Source of the DNA: Isoetes taiwanensis
Taxonomy: Eukaryota; Streptophyta; Lycopodiopsida; Isoetales; Isoetaceae
Length of the DNA stretch: 64,000 bases
Assembly: GCA_021234155.1 (NCBI GenBank)
Contig: JAJEKV010000008.1
Location: 17,908,042-17,972,041, forward strand
Direction of reading: 5' to 3'
Below, piece after piece: positions 11,977 to 22,570 of the stretch. Position numbers and translations under genes: made by a program. Below the pieces are notes generated by a model. The model worked only from the letters and a program-made list of their open reading frames with translations, did no database searches and was not told the origin of the DNA. The first letter of the stretch is position 1. Each line of letters begins with the position of its first letter.

Positions 11977-14931
11977 ATGCAACATCAAGGAACTCCGATT
12001 TGTAGGGATCTGGTTCACCGTTTACTTCATGAATGTACAAGGAAGAAAGATTTAGAATCAGGAAGGAGGGTGCATTCTCTTATGGTCCATAACGGATTGG
12101 AGTCAGCTCCTGTCTTGGCCAACTATCTCATTCGTCTCTTTGCCTCTTGTCAGAGTTTGGATGAAGCCAATCAAGCTTTTTCCAAGGTTGCCAAACCCAA
12201 TCAATACATATGGAGTTCAATTATTGAGGCTCATGCCAGGTTAGGGAAGAGCGAAATGGCTCTTCAGCTGTACAATATAATGCATCACGAGGGTGCCTCT
12301 GTAATAGATGCATTTGCAATTTCAAGTACCTTGAAAGCCTGTGTAAACATGGGTGCTATAGAGCATGGAAGGCGCATCCATGGGGACATTGTCAAGAACA
12401 AACTTCAATCTGATATTGTTGTAGGAAGTTCGCTTCTCAATATGTATGCTAAATGTGGAAGTCTGGAGGACGCACACAAACTTTTCTGTGAATTGCCAAA
12501 CCGTAATGTCATAACTTGGGATGCAATGATAACAGGATATGCTCAGCATGGTAAAGGACAGTTTGCTCTGGAGTGCTTTGAAAATATGCAACGAGATGGT
12601 ATGAAGCCAGATGGTTTCACGTTTTCTAATATCCTGAAAGCTTGTGGTAATGAAGGTGCCTTAGATCAGGTCAAGCAGATTCATGAACAAGTGCTCGAAA
12701 GTGGGCTGCAATCTGACATTGTTGTATGCAGTACACTTGTAGACGTTTATGGGAAACTTGGAAATTTGCTTGAGGCGCAAAAAGTTTTTAATGAGTTGTC
12801 TGACCCTGATGTGGTCACATGGAGTGCAATGGTTGCTGCATATGCTCAGCATGGCAAGGGTCTTCTTGCCATAGCCTGTTTTGAGAAAATGCAGCATGGG
12901 GGAATAAAACCAAATAAAGTCACATTTTTGAATGTCTTGAGAGTATGCGGCAGTGTAGAGCAAGCCAGGAAAATTCACCAAAAAATAATTGAGAGTAAAC
13001 TTGAATCCGATGTTGCTTTAGGGAGTGCCCTTGTTGATACATATGCTAAATTAGGCAATCTAAAGGAGGCCCGAAAGGTCTTTGATGATTTGTTGAAGCG
13101 GGATTTAGTGACATGGAGTTCAATGATTTCAGGATATACCAACCATAATGAAGAATCATCAGCATTCCAATGTTTTGAGAAAATGCAGGATGAAGGCATA
13201 GGCCCCAATAATGTTACGTTCCTGAGCATCTTAAAGGCCTGTAGTAGCATAGGATCAATAGAATGGGGCAGATGTATTCATGCACAGATAATTGAGATTG
13301 GGCTTCAGACTGACATTGCTGTTGCTAATTCACTCATTGATATGTACGGAAAGTGTGACGACTTGGAGAATGCATGCGGTGTGTTTGATAAGTTGTCTGG
13401 TCGGGATGTGGTGTCATGGGGTGCACTGATTGCAAGTTATGCACAGAATGGTGAAGAGCTCTTGGCGTTAGAATGTTTTGATAATATGCAAAATGAATGC
13501 ATACCTCCAGATAACTTTGTGTTCTCAAACGTTTTAAATACGTGTGGAAGCATCAATGCTATTGGGCAAGGCAGATTGATACATAATAATGTCATTGAGC
13601 ACGATCTTCAATGGGACCTTGTTGTAGGAAGTTCACTTGTTGATATGTATGGGAAATGTGGCAGCCTTGGGGAGGCACAAAAAATCTTTGATAACTTGCC
13701 AGATCGAAATGTGTTTACTTGGGGGGCAATGATTGCAGGATATGTGCAGTGCTGTGAAGGTAACTTTGCCCTAGATTGTTTTGCGAATTTACAAGCCGAG
13801 GGCATAAAGCCTAACAGAGTCATATTTTTGAGCATCTTAAAAGCTTGTGGCAGTGTAGGTGCAATAGAGTGGGGAAGAGATATCCATCAACAAATTAACG
13901 AAGTATGTCTCCAATCTGATGTCGCTATAGGAAATGCCCTCGTTGACATGTATGCGAAATGTGGAAACATGGATGATGCCCGACAGTTGTTTGAGAGACT
14001 ACCAAGTCACAATGTGGTGGCATGGGGTGCTATGGTCACTGGGTATGCTCAGCAGGGCAATGTAAAGTTGGCTGTGCAATATCTTCAGGGTATGCAAGAA
14101 GTGGGTGTAAAACCAAATGACATTATATTTGCTTCTATCCTTGCTGCCTGCAGTCAAGCTGGCCTTGTGTGTGAAGGCATTAAGTACTTCAAAGCTATGA
14201 AAAAAGATTATGGCATTGTATCAGATAATCGCCACTATAACTGCATTGTAGATCTCTTTGGGCGAGCAGGGTACCTGAATGAAGCATGGAATTTACTGGA
14301 AATTATACAGCCTGACATCATCAGTTGGACATCTTTACTTGTTGCCTGCAAGACATATGGCAGTGTGGAGCTCGGCAAACAATGCTTTGATCAACTTGTT
14401 GAGTTGGATTCTCAAAAAGCCACTGGATATGTACTCATGTCAGGCATTTATTCTGATGCATGCATGCAGAGCGATGCCATCAGAATAGAAGATGCAAGAC
14501 ACAATGCACGAGCGTGGAAAAAACCTGCTAAGGCATGGATTGAGATCGACAAAAATGTGCATGAGTTTATTGTTGGTGACAACAGCCACCCACGTAATGA
14601 GGAGATCTTGACCAAGCTAAAGAAGTTGAGTAACCGTATGAAGGAGGCAGGATATATACCAAAAGTTGACCTGGTTTTGCACCAAATGCGAGACTGCAAA
14701 AAGGAAGATGCCTTGTGTGGGCACTCTGAAAGACTGGCAATTGCTTTTGGGTTAATCAGCACACCTCTGGGAATGACTATACGAGCCACTAAAAACCTTC
14801 GGGTATGTATGGATTGTCATAATGCAACCAAGCTCATTTCTAAGATAGAAAGGCGAGAAATTATAATAAAGGATGCATACCGGATGCATCATTTCAACAA
14901 TGGCTGCTGTTCCTGTGGAGACTACTATTGA
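11977..14931 (+). CDS. PPR protein with E and DYW:KP-type domain, putative organelle RNA editing factor
   Basis: This is a long intronless frame. The first in-frame ATG is at 11977, giving 984 residues. The frame is open back to 11737, but the extra codons hold no ATG; a TTCTTCTTTCAG acceptor-like run ends at 11838, so an upstream exon with the transit peptide is likely. About 20 PPR motifs follow in P-L-S order with a roughly 100-residue triplet period (repeated NALVDMYAKCG-like L motifs and VxTWxAMIxGYAQHG-like S motifs). Then come the E/E+ motifs and a DYW deaminase-like domain: HSE at about 14722-14730, CMDCH at 14806-14820 and a C-terminal SCGDYY. In place of the PG box it has KPAKA (14521-14535), the hallmark of the DYW:KP class linked to U-to-C editing. 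PPR repeats bind RNA base by base; the DYW domain is the editing module. It probably acts in plastids or mitochondria. Target unknown. The terminal Trp is replaced by Tyr. Confidence 0.9.
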   Translation: MQHQGTPICRDLVHRLLHECTRKKDLESGRRVHSLMVHNGLESAPVLANYLIRLFASCQSLDEANQAFSKVAKPNQYIWSSIIEAHARLGKSEMALQLYNIMHHEGASVIDAFAISSTLKACVNMGAIEHGRRIHGDIVKNKLQSDIVVGSSLLNMYAKCGSLEDAHKLFCELPNRNVITWDAMITGYAQHGKGQFALECFENMQRDGMKPDGFTFSNILKACGNEGALDQVKQIHEQVLESGLQSDIVVCSTLVDVYGKLGNLLEAQKVFNELSDPDVVTWSAMVAAYAQHGKGLLAIACFEKMQHGGIKPNKVTFLNVLRVCGSVEQARKIHQKIIESKLESDVALGSALVDTYAKLGNLKEARKVFDDLLKRDLVTWSSMISGYTNHNEESSAFQCFEKMQDEGIGPNNVTFLSILKACSSIGSIEWGRCIHAQIIEIGLQTDIAVANSLIDMYGKCDDLENACGVFDKLSGRDVVSWGALIASYAQNGEELLALECFDNMQNECIPPDNFVFSNVLNTCGSINAIGQGRLIHNNVIEHDLQWDLVVGSSLVDMYGKCGSLGEAQKIFDNLPDRNVFTWGAMIAGYVQCCEGNFALDCFANLQAEGIKPNRVIFLSILKACGSVGAIEWGRDIHQQINEVCLQSDVAIGNALVDMYAKCGNMDDARQLFERLPSHNVVAWGAMVTGYAQQGNVKLAVQYLQGMQEVGVKPNDIIFASILAACSQAGLVCEGIKYFKAMKKDYGIVSDNRHYNCIVDLFGRAGYLNEAWNLLEIIQPDIISWTSLLVACKTYGSVELGKQCFDQLVELDSQKATGYVLMSGIYSDACMQSDAIRIEDARHNARAWKKPAKAWIEIDKNVHEFIVGDNSHPRNEEILTKLKKLSNRMKEAGYIPKVDLVLHQMRDCKKEDALCGHSERLAIAFGLISTPLGMTIRATKNLRVCMDCHNATKLISKIERREIIIKDAYRMHHFNNGCCSCGDYY

Positions 14932-15200
14932 ATACAGTTTGTCCTGCAGAATGGACTGAGCTTGACTGGTTGGTTTGATGGTGGTGAGGACCACCATAAA
15001 GGCCACTGCACAGAATAGAGGCAGATGATCTGCAGTGATGCGATGCTCATTTCCAAAATGGCTCCTGTTCCTTTGGAGACTACTATTGATTACAATGGAT
15101 GGGCAGAATGGACCGAGCTTGATTGATTGGTTTGATGGTGGGGAGGACAACCATAAAGGCCACTGCACAGAATAGAAGCAAATGATTCGCAGTATTGCAG
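14883..15200 (+). repeat. 158-bp tandem duplication of the PPR 3' end
   Basis: The last codons, the stop and about 110 bp of 3' flank of the PPR gene are repeated once, directly downstream. The stop of the first copy is at 14929-14931 and its equivalent lies at 15087-15089, a period of 158 bp. Both copies encode GDYY and TGA, so the Tyr ending predates the duplication. The second copy is not joined to the coding frame and is expected to be 3' UTR. Confidence 0.85.
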
Positions 15201-16543
15201 ATGACCTGATGGGGGGGTTTGTATTAATCAAGCAGACAAGGAACCTCTGGTAAACCAAAATACTTCTTACTTTCAACTAGCATAATCATGATGCCAAACT
15301 CAACATTCAACTGAATTTACATGGGACATGCAGCTATGTACAACCCAACTTCCAGCTAGCATGTTCATGACACTTTATTGAAGTTCAACATCCAGTTACC
15401 AATATCCAAAATTTGGGAAACCACCACCCCAAAAAAAACCAACCCCCAAAAAAAGAGAAACATCACTCGTTAAAAGAATGCAAAACAGGCTGTTGGGATC
15501 CTTTTAAAAGGAAGGTGCTTGCGCACTACTATTGGTTGTCTGGGCTAATTTGTCTTGGAATTTATGTAGAAATTTAAGAAGGAACCACACAAAATCATGA
15601 ACCAATGCCTGTTCCTTTTAAATCATGTCCTTGTTTCTTGCCCCAAATCTTTGTTATTTCATGATGCTGCGATTTACAAAATTGCAAGAAGAAACAAACT
15701 TTGAATCTAGATGAATACAATTTAGATGGGCATTCTTAGGTCGAGTATCTGCTCAAAAATCATCTGTTAGGGTTTCATTTGAAGTTTATACTTGATTCAT
15801 CTGGACAGCAAAGCCATGGCTTTCTATACATGTAGCGCTACCATTTGCTAATGCAAACAAAACAAGGTGCTATCGCACAATGGGTTGCCTGCATGAAAAG
15901 GAAAACAAAACAGATAGAAAAATAAAATAGATAGATGGATAGAAGGAATCCATGAGTGTGAAGAATTTGTTATTTAATCCAATGCAATCTGATGCAAACA
16001 GGGAAACATGGGAAAATGAAGGAAAAGGGAAACATGGGATAGAGCAAAAGGCAAAAGGAAGGGTGTCGAATGCACAAAAACCTCTTATAAACAAGCAATG
16101 TTGAGCTTGGTTTCTATCATATTAGATTTATGAAAAGGAGTCTGAGTTGAACAAGTTTCCGTCCACACAGGTGCTCAATGCTGGGCATTATTACTAGTAT
16201 CTTGCTATTGATAAATCCTACAAGGATATAATGTGTGCAAGTCCCATAAGATACTCTTACTATCTTCTTATACAACAAAATTGTTTATACCTCCACGTGT
16301 GTAATGGCTGTGCAATTACAATTTAATGTCTCGGAGGCTCATGCAATTGTTTATGTCTATTAGAATAGTTTCGTTGTTAAAATTGAAAATATAATAATAA
16401 AAAGGAAATTATAACGTGATACATAACGATCTATGGATCCCATTGTTAAAGGCCTCTGACAGGTTCCAAATGTGTTTAATACCACATTAAATAAGACATG
16501 AATGTAAAAAATAAAACCCCCCCTTGCGAACACCTCCTTGCGA
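15201..16543. other. PPR downstream flank, no gene seen
   Basis: AT-rich DNA with poly-A and short purine runs. The frames present are short and lack motifs. Near 16500-16545 CTTGCGAACAC is repeated twice just before the DNA element that follows. Confidence 0.5.
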
Positions 16544-16841
16544 ACACTATTAAGTATATTCTTTCAAACCTTATAGTATTTTGTAAACTTTAATATACAG
16601 TATACTTAAACTTATACATGCATACCCCACAAACGAGGATCGCTATGTACGGCCCAGATCTTGGAATAAAGGGCAAATATGCCCATCCGAATGACTCGTT
16701 CCGGAGTAACCCCCCGTGTAAATATGCACCCAAACCAAAGGGGGTTTAAGGGGATTTTAATTTAAATGTGTGAAATGCAATGGTTTATGTTAATAATGTT
16801 AATGGTAGTTGTGTGTTAATTGTTATATTAAAAAAAAATTT

Positions 16842-16856
16842 GGGCCCTTCGGGCCC
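16842..16856. repeat. GC hairpin of element A
   Basis: Perfect 6-bp stem GGGCCC/GGGCCC around a TTC loop, preceded by a run of A and T. It occupies the same place, relative to the left end, as a different but equally paired hairpin in copy B (21163-21177) and copy C (18974-18997). Confidence 0.75.
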
Positions 16857-16928
16857 TAACTAAAGCATAGGTAAACTTTATGGGTGTAAACATTAATTAC
16901 TAAAAAGCACAATAACATCAAGACAAAC

Positions 16929-17010
16929 AAATCATTTCCATTGCATACCAAGAGTCATGAAATATCATAATTTGTTAAAAAAATCATTTCCATTGCATAC
17001 CAAGAGCCAA
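16929..17010. repeat. Short direct repeat inside element A
   Basis: AAATCATTTCCATTGCATAC followed by CAAGAG occurs twice, 52 bp apart, with an ATATC-containing tail after each copy. It is part of the cargo of element A and is not found in copy B. Confidence 0.7.
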
Positions 17011-17704
17011 AGAAATATCGCATAAACAAACCGTTATAAAATGGGCAAAAACAACAATAACATCATAAGGTTTACTGAAGGGGGCCATGACGTCCAATAT
17101 GAAGCCAGTACCACTTAAAGAACATGATCATTTTATACAGAGGCAATGAATCTCATGTTATTTATGGCTTCAAATTGTTGAGTAGCAATGCTCTTTTTCC
17201 CCAAGAAGGCTTTAAAATCCCGATGCCCACACGGAGCATTTTAAGAGCCTTATTATTCTAGAGAAGAATCAAAATAGGCCATTTGATAATTGTAACATAC
17301 TTTTTCTTTCCGCTAAATCCTAAGAATAAAAAGCGACGCGGCGATATGGACCTCTGAGGACTTGAAAAACACAGGAAATATGGACATACAAGAGACTTGA
17401 AACACACGAAATCCTGAACATAACAAACTCCTGGTTGCGAGTAGTAAGAATCAAGCCTCGAACTCAATGGACTTTGTTGAGGATGAAAGAAACAAACACA
17501 ATGAGTACAACCTTTACTTCAAATATCAACGGGAAAAGCTCACTAATACTTGACAAAGCATGCAAAGAGGAATACTATCGGTTAAGCGAGATAATACAAC
17601 ACAATAGCAAGGTAAAACATACACGGGGATCCGGATCTGCTACGGTCACAGTGAATCAACCACACAACCTGTTCGGAACAACGTCATATCCGTAAAGTGC
17701 AAAC

Positions 17705-18282
17705 TTAGTGATCAACTGGTGGCAGCTTATGGAGTTTACTAGTGGTTTCCTTTAACCACGTTGAAAGATGATGAGCCAGTTGATCAATTTGTTCGTTTGT
17801 CTTGCCAACCTTGACACACAAGAGGTCGCTCATAGGAAGCACAAAAGTAACAACATTGATTCCTCCGGCATTGTACCAATCCATATTTGTTGAGATGCTT
17901 CGTTTTGGATCCAAGCCACCCTAACAAGACCCTTTGTTGCTACCTCTTTGCCATGACCTTTTTCATCAATTTGTGCTTGTTTTACATCAAAAACACCACT
18001 TTGAAATAACAATGCAGCATCAGAGCTACATTGCCAGAAATGGGAATAGCCAGATGCAGCAAAAGCTCTTCTTCGAGAAGCTCCTGAACATGAAACCCCT
18101 CCTGCGGGTAGTATCCTTGAATGAATAACCGCTGAAACAGCAGATGGCAATCCTGGTCTATGAGCAGTAGAGATTATTCTCAGCTTGAAAGTGAAGGTGC
18201 ACACATTGCACAACAAAGGAAAACAGAATACACTTGAATTGTTGGAGCTCCAATCCAAACTTTGGTGTCTCACTGCCAACAA
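17705..18282 (-). pseudogene. Captured host gene fragment, possible plastid protein
   Basis: On the minus strand a 150-codon frame runs from 18282 and is continued by an overlapping frame ending at 17705. The first part has a Ser/Arg/Ala-rich stretch (SRRRAFAASGYSHFWQC) like a plastid transit region, then LLFQSGVFDVKQAQIDEKG and VATKGLVRV. After a one-base frame change near 17922 it continues GLDPKRSISTNMDWYNAGG, INVVTFVLPMSDLLCVKVG and TNEQIDQLAHHLSTWLKET to a stop. The join is smooth apart from the missing base, so it looks like a once-normal C-terminal half. I do not recognise the family. It lies wholly inside element A, so transposon capture is a reasonable inference. Confidence 0.5.
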
Positions 18283-18752
18283 TGAATTTACAATTAATCT
18301 CCCTATGACTACACATTGATTTCTGGCATAAAAGCTCTGATCTCTTCATCGTGAAAGGACAAGAGTAAAAACTTTAGTTTTTGGGGGAGCCTCAACTTTC
18401 TAAACCAGAAACGTATAGGCACCCGAAAGTGTAAGAGCAAAGGGGACTGCATGGGATGCTCGAGGCAAAGGGACGTAGAAGAACCCGCCTTGCATGCCCT
18501 TGCCTTGTCTCGACGGAGGCGTTTCCCAAACCCTATGTTTTGTTCTCTCATGAGAAAAGGGTTTTCGTTATAAGCCGTTGGATTTTTTGAATTAAAAGAG
18601 GGCTTTCTTTATAAGCCCTCTGATCTTAACCATTGAAACAAAAATTGCACGAATTGCATGCAAAAACTTGGTGCACTCTAGATGTACTCATTAGTATGCC
18701 TCGTGCAATACGCCCATGAAATCATATGAAAACCATGCCAAAAAGCGTATAA

Positions 18753-19030
18753 AATCACAAAAAAAACCCCCTGTTATAATGCTACATATTCGCACGAAGA
18801 ATGATGTAGGGCAGCAAAAGCTTATGGGAGCATACCCACAAACGAGAAACGCCACGTACAACCCACGTCAAAAAATAACTCGCAAATATGCCCAGTCGAC
18901 AGCTCTCGATGCTCGAAGGTGCCCTATATGCACCCAAACAATAAGGGATTTGCACGGGGTTTTTTGTTTTTTGGGTTGCCCCTAAGCGGGCAAACCTTTG
19001 CTCATGTAATTTTTGACATATTCTAACTAT
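18753..19030. mobile_element. Third, partial copy (C) of the same element end
   Basis: Immediately right of element A the left-end block recurs in the same orientation: GCATACCCACAAACGAGAAA near 18830, AAATATGCCC near 18892, TATATGCACCCAAACAATAAG near 18926, and a GGGTTGCCC/GGGCAAACC hairpin with a CTAAGC loop at 18974-18997. It matches 16620-16860 with many changes and has no recognisable right end. Either a truncated neighbour or an internal duplication of the family. Confidence 0.5.
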
Positions 19031-19317
19031 ATGCCCGAAATATGCCAAAAACCGCTCCAAACTGGCTGTTACTTGTAAATAATAAGAGCTTTTTCAAATT
19101 AAATATGAGCAATATTGACAATAAGACCAATAAATAAGAATAAATAAGACCAATAAGATTTGGGAGGACGTGAGACTCTTTTTATTAACAAGAACAAAGG
19201 CGCAATGCAGAGATAGGAATAAAACCCCAGTGGATAGGCTGACCCAACTAGGCACAAACACCCGTCTATGCATAAGAGGAATGCGTCTGCCAAATTATCT
19301 ATTTTTTATCATCAGCT

Positions 19318-19560
19318 AGAGATGAGCAATGATAAGCTTTAATGATCTTCTGCTGAGCACAATGAAGAAGCTGCTGATTAGCAATGTGTGTACCTTGGAA
19401 AATACACAAACATCGCCTCTGCCAGATAGACCACAAAATTCAACTAGAATCAAGATGAAATGCCCGCTTACGCAAGTTAGGCCAAACAGGGGGATAAAGT
19501 GCAAGTAGGATCTTCTAGCTAGTGAGAGACACACTGAAAAGAGGAACTCTGCCCTTGGTG
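19318..19560 (-). pseudogene. Non-LTR retrotransposon 3' coding scrap (zf-RVT-like)
   Basis: The minus strand reads NLRKRAFHLDSS, a stop, ILWSIWQRRCLCIFQG and LHCAQQKIIKAYHCSSL before a terminal stop. A W-x-IW-x-R-C run close to the end of the ORF is typical of plant L1-type elements at the zf-RVT region. There are in-frame stops. The DNA to the left (19090-19320), with repeated ATAAGAATAAATAAGACC, could be its 3' tail. Confidence 0.5.
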
Positions 19561-19581
19561 ATAGATAACTGGGAGGGTGTC

Positions 19582-20080
19582 CTATCCCGTCAGCCGTGCC
19601 CCCTGATCTCGATGTGGCGGCATTTGTTCTGCCAACTGCTTCCACCAGACAAAGTCATCCTCCCGGATGTACTCATCTTCTTCCTCATTTGAGGATTCAA
19701 GTACCTTGCTCTTCTCTGCCGACAGGGTGTCATCCTCTACATACTGGTCCATAAGAATGGCCAGCGCAAAGGCCACTTCAAGGTATTGCTGGCTCTCATG
19801 TGTCACCACTGGGGGCCTGCGGTCCCATCTAAGTTTGCCCTTGAGAACATCGTATGCTTGCGTGTCTCCTCCCAGCATTTCTCTTACCCCAGCTCTCTCT
19901 AAGTAGAGCGGGGTGGATCCCCTAAAGGAATGCAAAGAGGAAGCATCTCTTGAGTGTAAAACTCAAGGAAGCCCGAATAATCGGGATGACTCTGCATGTT
20001 AGCTATGAGGTCTATCTTCTGGAGCAAAAAGGGCCGTAGGAGGTCAAAGGGAACTTGGGAGTCCCAGTGCTCTCCGTCCT
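19582..20080 (-). pseudogene. Gag-like reading frame of LTR element X, frameshifted
   Basis: Minus-strand coding begins about 20080 with LLRPFLLQKIDLIANMQSHP and FLEFYTQEMLPL. After a frame change near 19930 it continues STPLYLERAGVREMLGGD, LKGKLRWDRRPP and YIREDDFVWWKQLAEQMPP to a stop at 19582. It starts about 400 bp downstream (on the minus strand) of a tRNA-Met primer site, where gag lies in LTR retrotransposons. The acidic, Trp-containing content fits a gag-like protein, but no zinc knuckle is seen, so the assignment rests mainly on position. Confidence 0.4.
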
Positions 20081-20469
20081 GATACCATTACCATTTCAAA
20101 TTCTGAGACGCCCGGATTAGAGCGACGCCCGAGTAGGATTTTAGCCCCCTTCCATGCCATTTTGATGCCGGATGATGACGTCCTTAGGGTATTTGGACCA
20201 TGTCCGACACGTTGGAGCAAAAATCTCGTCCATCCGAGCTACCTAGAGAAAGTTATGGCGCCTACAAAATTCGAACCTATGGCTCCACCATTTAAACCTA
20301 ACCACTCTGCTCAGATAGAACACTCTCCTACACAACTAAGTTATTCCTCTCATAACTAGGTCAACTCACATGCTAACTATAGAGTTGGAATACTTTAACC
20401 TAGGAAAAAGTACCGTCAACTAACGAGTTAGATTATGGTCAGTGCAATGATTTGGTCCACCAAAATCAT

Positions 20470-20481
20470 GCTCTGATACCA
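20470..20481 (-). promoter_or_regulatory. Primer binding site of LTR element X
   Basis: The minus strand reads TGGTATCAGAGC, the complement of the 3' end of plant initiator tRNA-Met, one base from the LTR end CGTCACA. This sets element X on the minus strand, with its body to the left. Confidence 0.8.
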
Positions 20482-21467
20482 TTGTGACGCTCCCTGAATC
20501 TATACGACGCTCCCATCGTACAAATATGGGAATTCCCCTCCCACATCGACTTCACCATGGTAAGGCCATCTGTCATACTCGGACCACTTGGGATGGCCAA
20601 GGGTCCGGGCGAGGAACTGTTAGAAATTCAAGACAACAATGATATCACCTATGCAATCCTTTGTTCAAACACTAACCAGTCTGATAATAATGTATGATAA
20701 TGCAATTCAATTACAACACAACAATTGCAATACTTATATTATCATAACCATAGTTCATTGAGAAGCTTGAATATGCAATAATCTATGCATTATTTTTCAT
20801 TGTCAATGATATATCGAAAAAGCTATTACCAATGGTGCAAACCTTTGTCTATCCCGATCAGACTGCCTTAACCCAAAACCAAGTGAATCTCTGTACCACA
20901 ATTGAGTACATTGCCTCAAACCTTATAGTATCTCGCAACTCTCATTATACAGTATAAAAAAACTTGTACGAGCATACCCCACAAAAGAGGATCGCTATCT
21001 ATGGTCCAAATCAAAGAATAAATCGTGAATATGCCTATCCAACAGCTCTCGTCGCCTGGAGTCACCCCCCGTGTGAATATGCACCAAAACCAAAGGGGGT
21101 TTTAGGAGGAATTTAATTTAAAGTGTTGGATGTAATGGTTTGTATTAATTAACAAATTTTTTGGCCCCTTCGGGGCCTTGGGGATGGTGTAGAGATGGAT
21201 GAAGAAAGTTGATGTATCTAACCAACTATAATGACAACACATCAATAGGGTCTTCGCCATGTGCAGGTGGTGGTTGCGCCGATGGTGGCAGGACTAATTG
21301 AACTTGATCTTTATTTATAGGGTTATCTAGTACGGTAATAATATTTGGATCAACATCGTGTTGATTTTAGGTGTCGGAGGAATGTCATATGGATTGGGAG
21401 ATTCTATAGTCTGCATTAACATAAAGGAAAGAAATTAGTTAGATTGATATTAATTTAGAAAATAGAA

Positions 21468-21628
21468 CTTTAATAGCGAAATAAAATTGAATCAAATAAA
21501 AGCTTTTGACACTGATATGCTCTACAATAATGTTTTATTCACAAACCTTTAGTAGCGAAATAAAATTGAATCAAATAAAAGCTTTTGATATTGATATATG
21601 CTCTACAATAATGTTTTATTCACAAATC
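21468..21628. repeat. Tandem duplication of about 79 bp in element B
   Basis: TTTARTAGCGAAATAAAATTG...ATGTTTTATTCACAAAYC occurs twice head to tail with very few differences (21468-21546 and 21547-21628). Confidence 0.9.
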
Positions 21629-22382
21629 ATTGCATGAACATCAACGTCACTCTGCAGTAACAATTGGTGAGGTTCATAAAGAACCAGTGACACTTTCTCA
21701 TGGGTTGTCTGGCTTTGGTTTAACGGGTAAAGAGAATTAGCCAGTTTGGTGATGTGGAGTAGGTTTCCTGTAACGGTCGATGAAGCGAGATCAAGGGTAG
21801 AGGTTTTAAAGTAAGCTTGCTCTGATAGCGTTCCACATGTTGTTACTTCAGATACAGCTATTTCTCTTTCACAATGAAACCATTGTTTATCAATCCATAT
21901 GATTTTGGATGCTCCATCCCTAGCTTAAAGGTAATGCATGATTCACCTTCTGGTTCGATTAAAGTTCCAAACCTACAATATAAATGCATTCTTGTGGCCA
22001 CTGTTTGACTGATCTGCATGACTCAGAAAAGGGTGTGGAATAATCCGCCTGTTGTGTGCACAAGAGTCCATTTGTGAAGCTAAAGGCTGGCTGCTATGAA
22101 CAATTCGGCAGGACAGGAATATCTAAGATGTGGAAGCAAACAGAGTGCCTAAACTCTAAACTCTTTTCGAATCTGCAGCAAATCTTAGAACAGATAAAAG
22201 GAAGGAAACAAAGGCGGGTTTTGCAGCACTACATTGTAGAACCAGGAAACCAATACCTTGTAAAAAAAAAACATTATGCTAACTGAAGAAACATTAAGAA
22301 ACAAATACCTTTGTAAGTGTGAGCAAAAAATCCATCTCGTGGTAGCAAAAATCCACTCCGGTGACAAGAATCCTAGAGGGCA

Positions 22383-22570
22383 AGTACACATGCACATGCA
22401 CACATGCACAGACATGCACACATGCACTTGCACTTGAACATGCACAGTACACATGCACCTGCATACACATGCCTATGCTCATGCACATGCACATGCACAT
22501 GCACACATTTGCACATGCACGTGCACATGCACATGCATACACATGCGCAGTGTTCATGCTCAAACACATG
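22383..22570. repeat. CACATG/GCACAT microsatellite
   Basis: Imperfect run of ACATGC/ACATGCAC units over about 190 bp. It opens all six frames and yields Cys/His/Thr-rich pseudo-proteins that should not be taken as genes. Confidence 0.95.

Larger units (their letters stand above)
16544..18752. mobile_element. Non-autonomous DNA element, copy A
   Basis: The left end (CACTATTAAG, then CAAACCTTATAGTAT and the CGTGTAAATATGCACC/CCAAAGGGGGTTT block near 16713-16750) matches the left end of the element inserted in the Copia LTR at 20897. The right end (GTGCACTCTAGATG near 18670, then a CCCCTGTTATAATG terminus) matches that element's right end at 22630-22741. The interiors differ. Such conserved ends around variable cargo are typical of non-autonomous DNA transposons. 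No transposase is visible. Exact termini are uncertain by several bases; superfamily not settled, although short CAC...GTG termini would fit CACTA-like elements. Confidence 0.6.

Noticed and set aside
14752-15276. 174-codon minus-strand frame at the PPR gene end
   Set aside because: Antisense shadow of the PPR 3' end and of its duplicated copy.
16842-16856. Hairpin followed by AT-rich DNA as a bacterial-type terminator
   Set aside because: The context is plant nuclear; the hairpin recurs at the same place in related elements and is part of the transposon.
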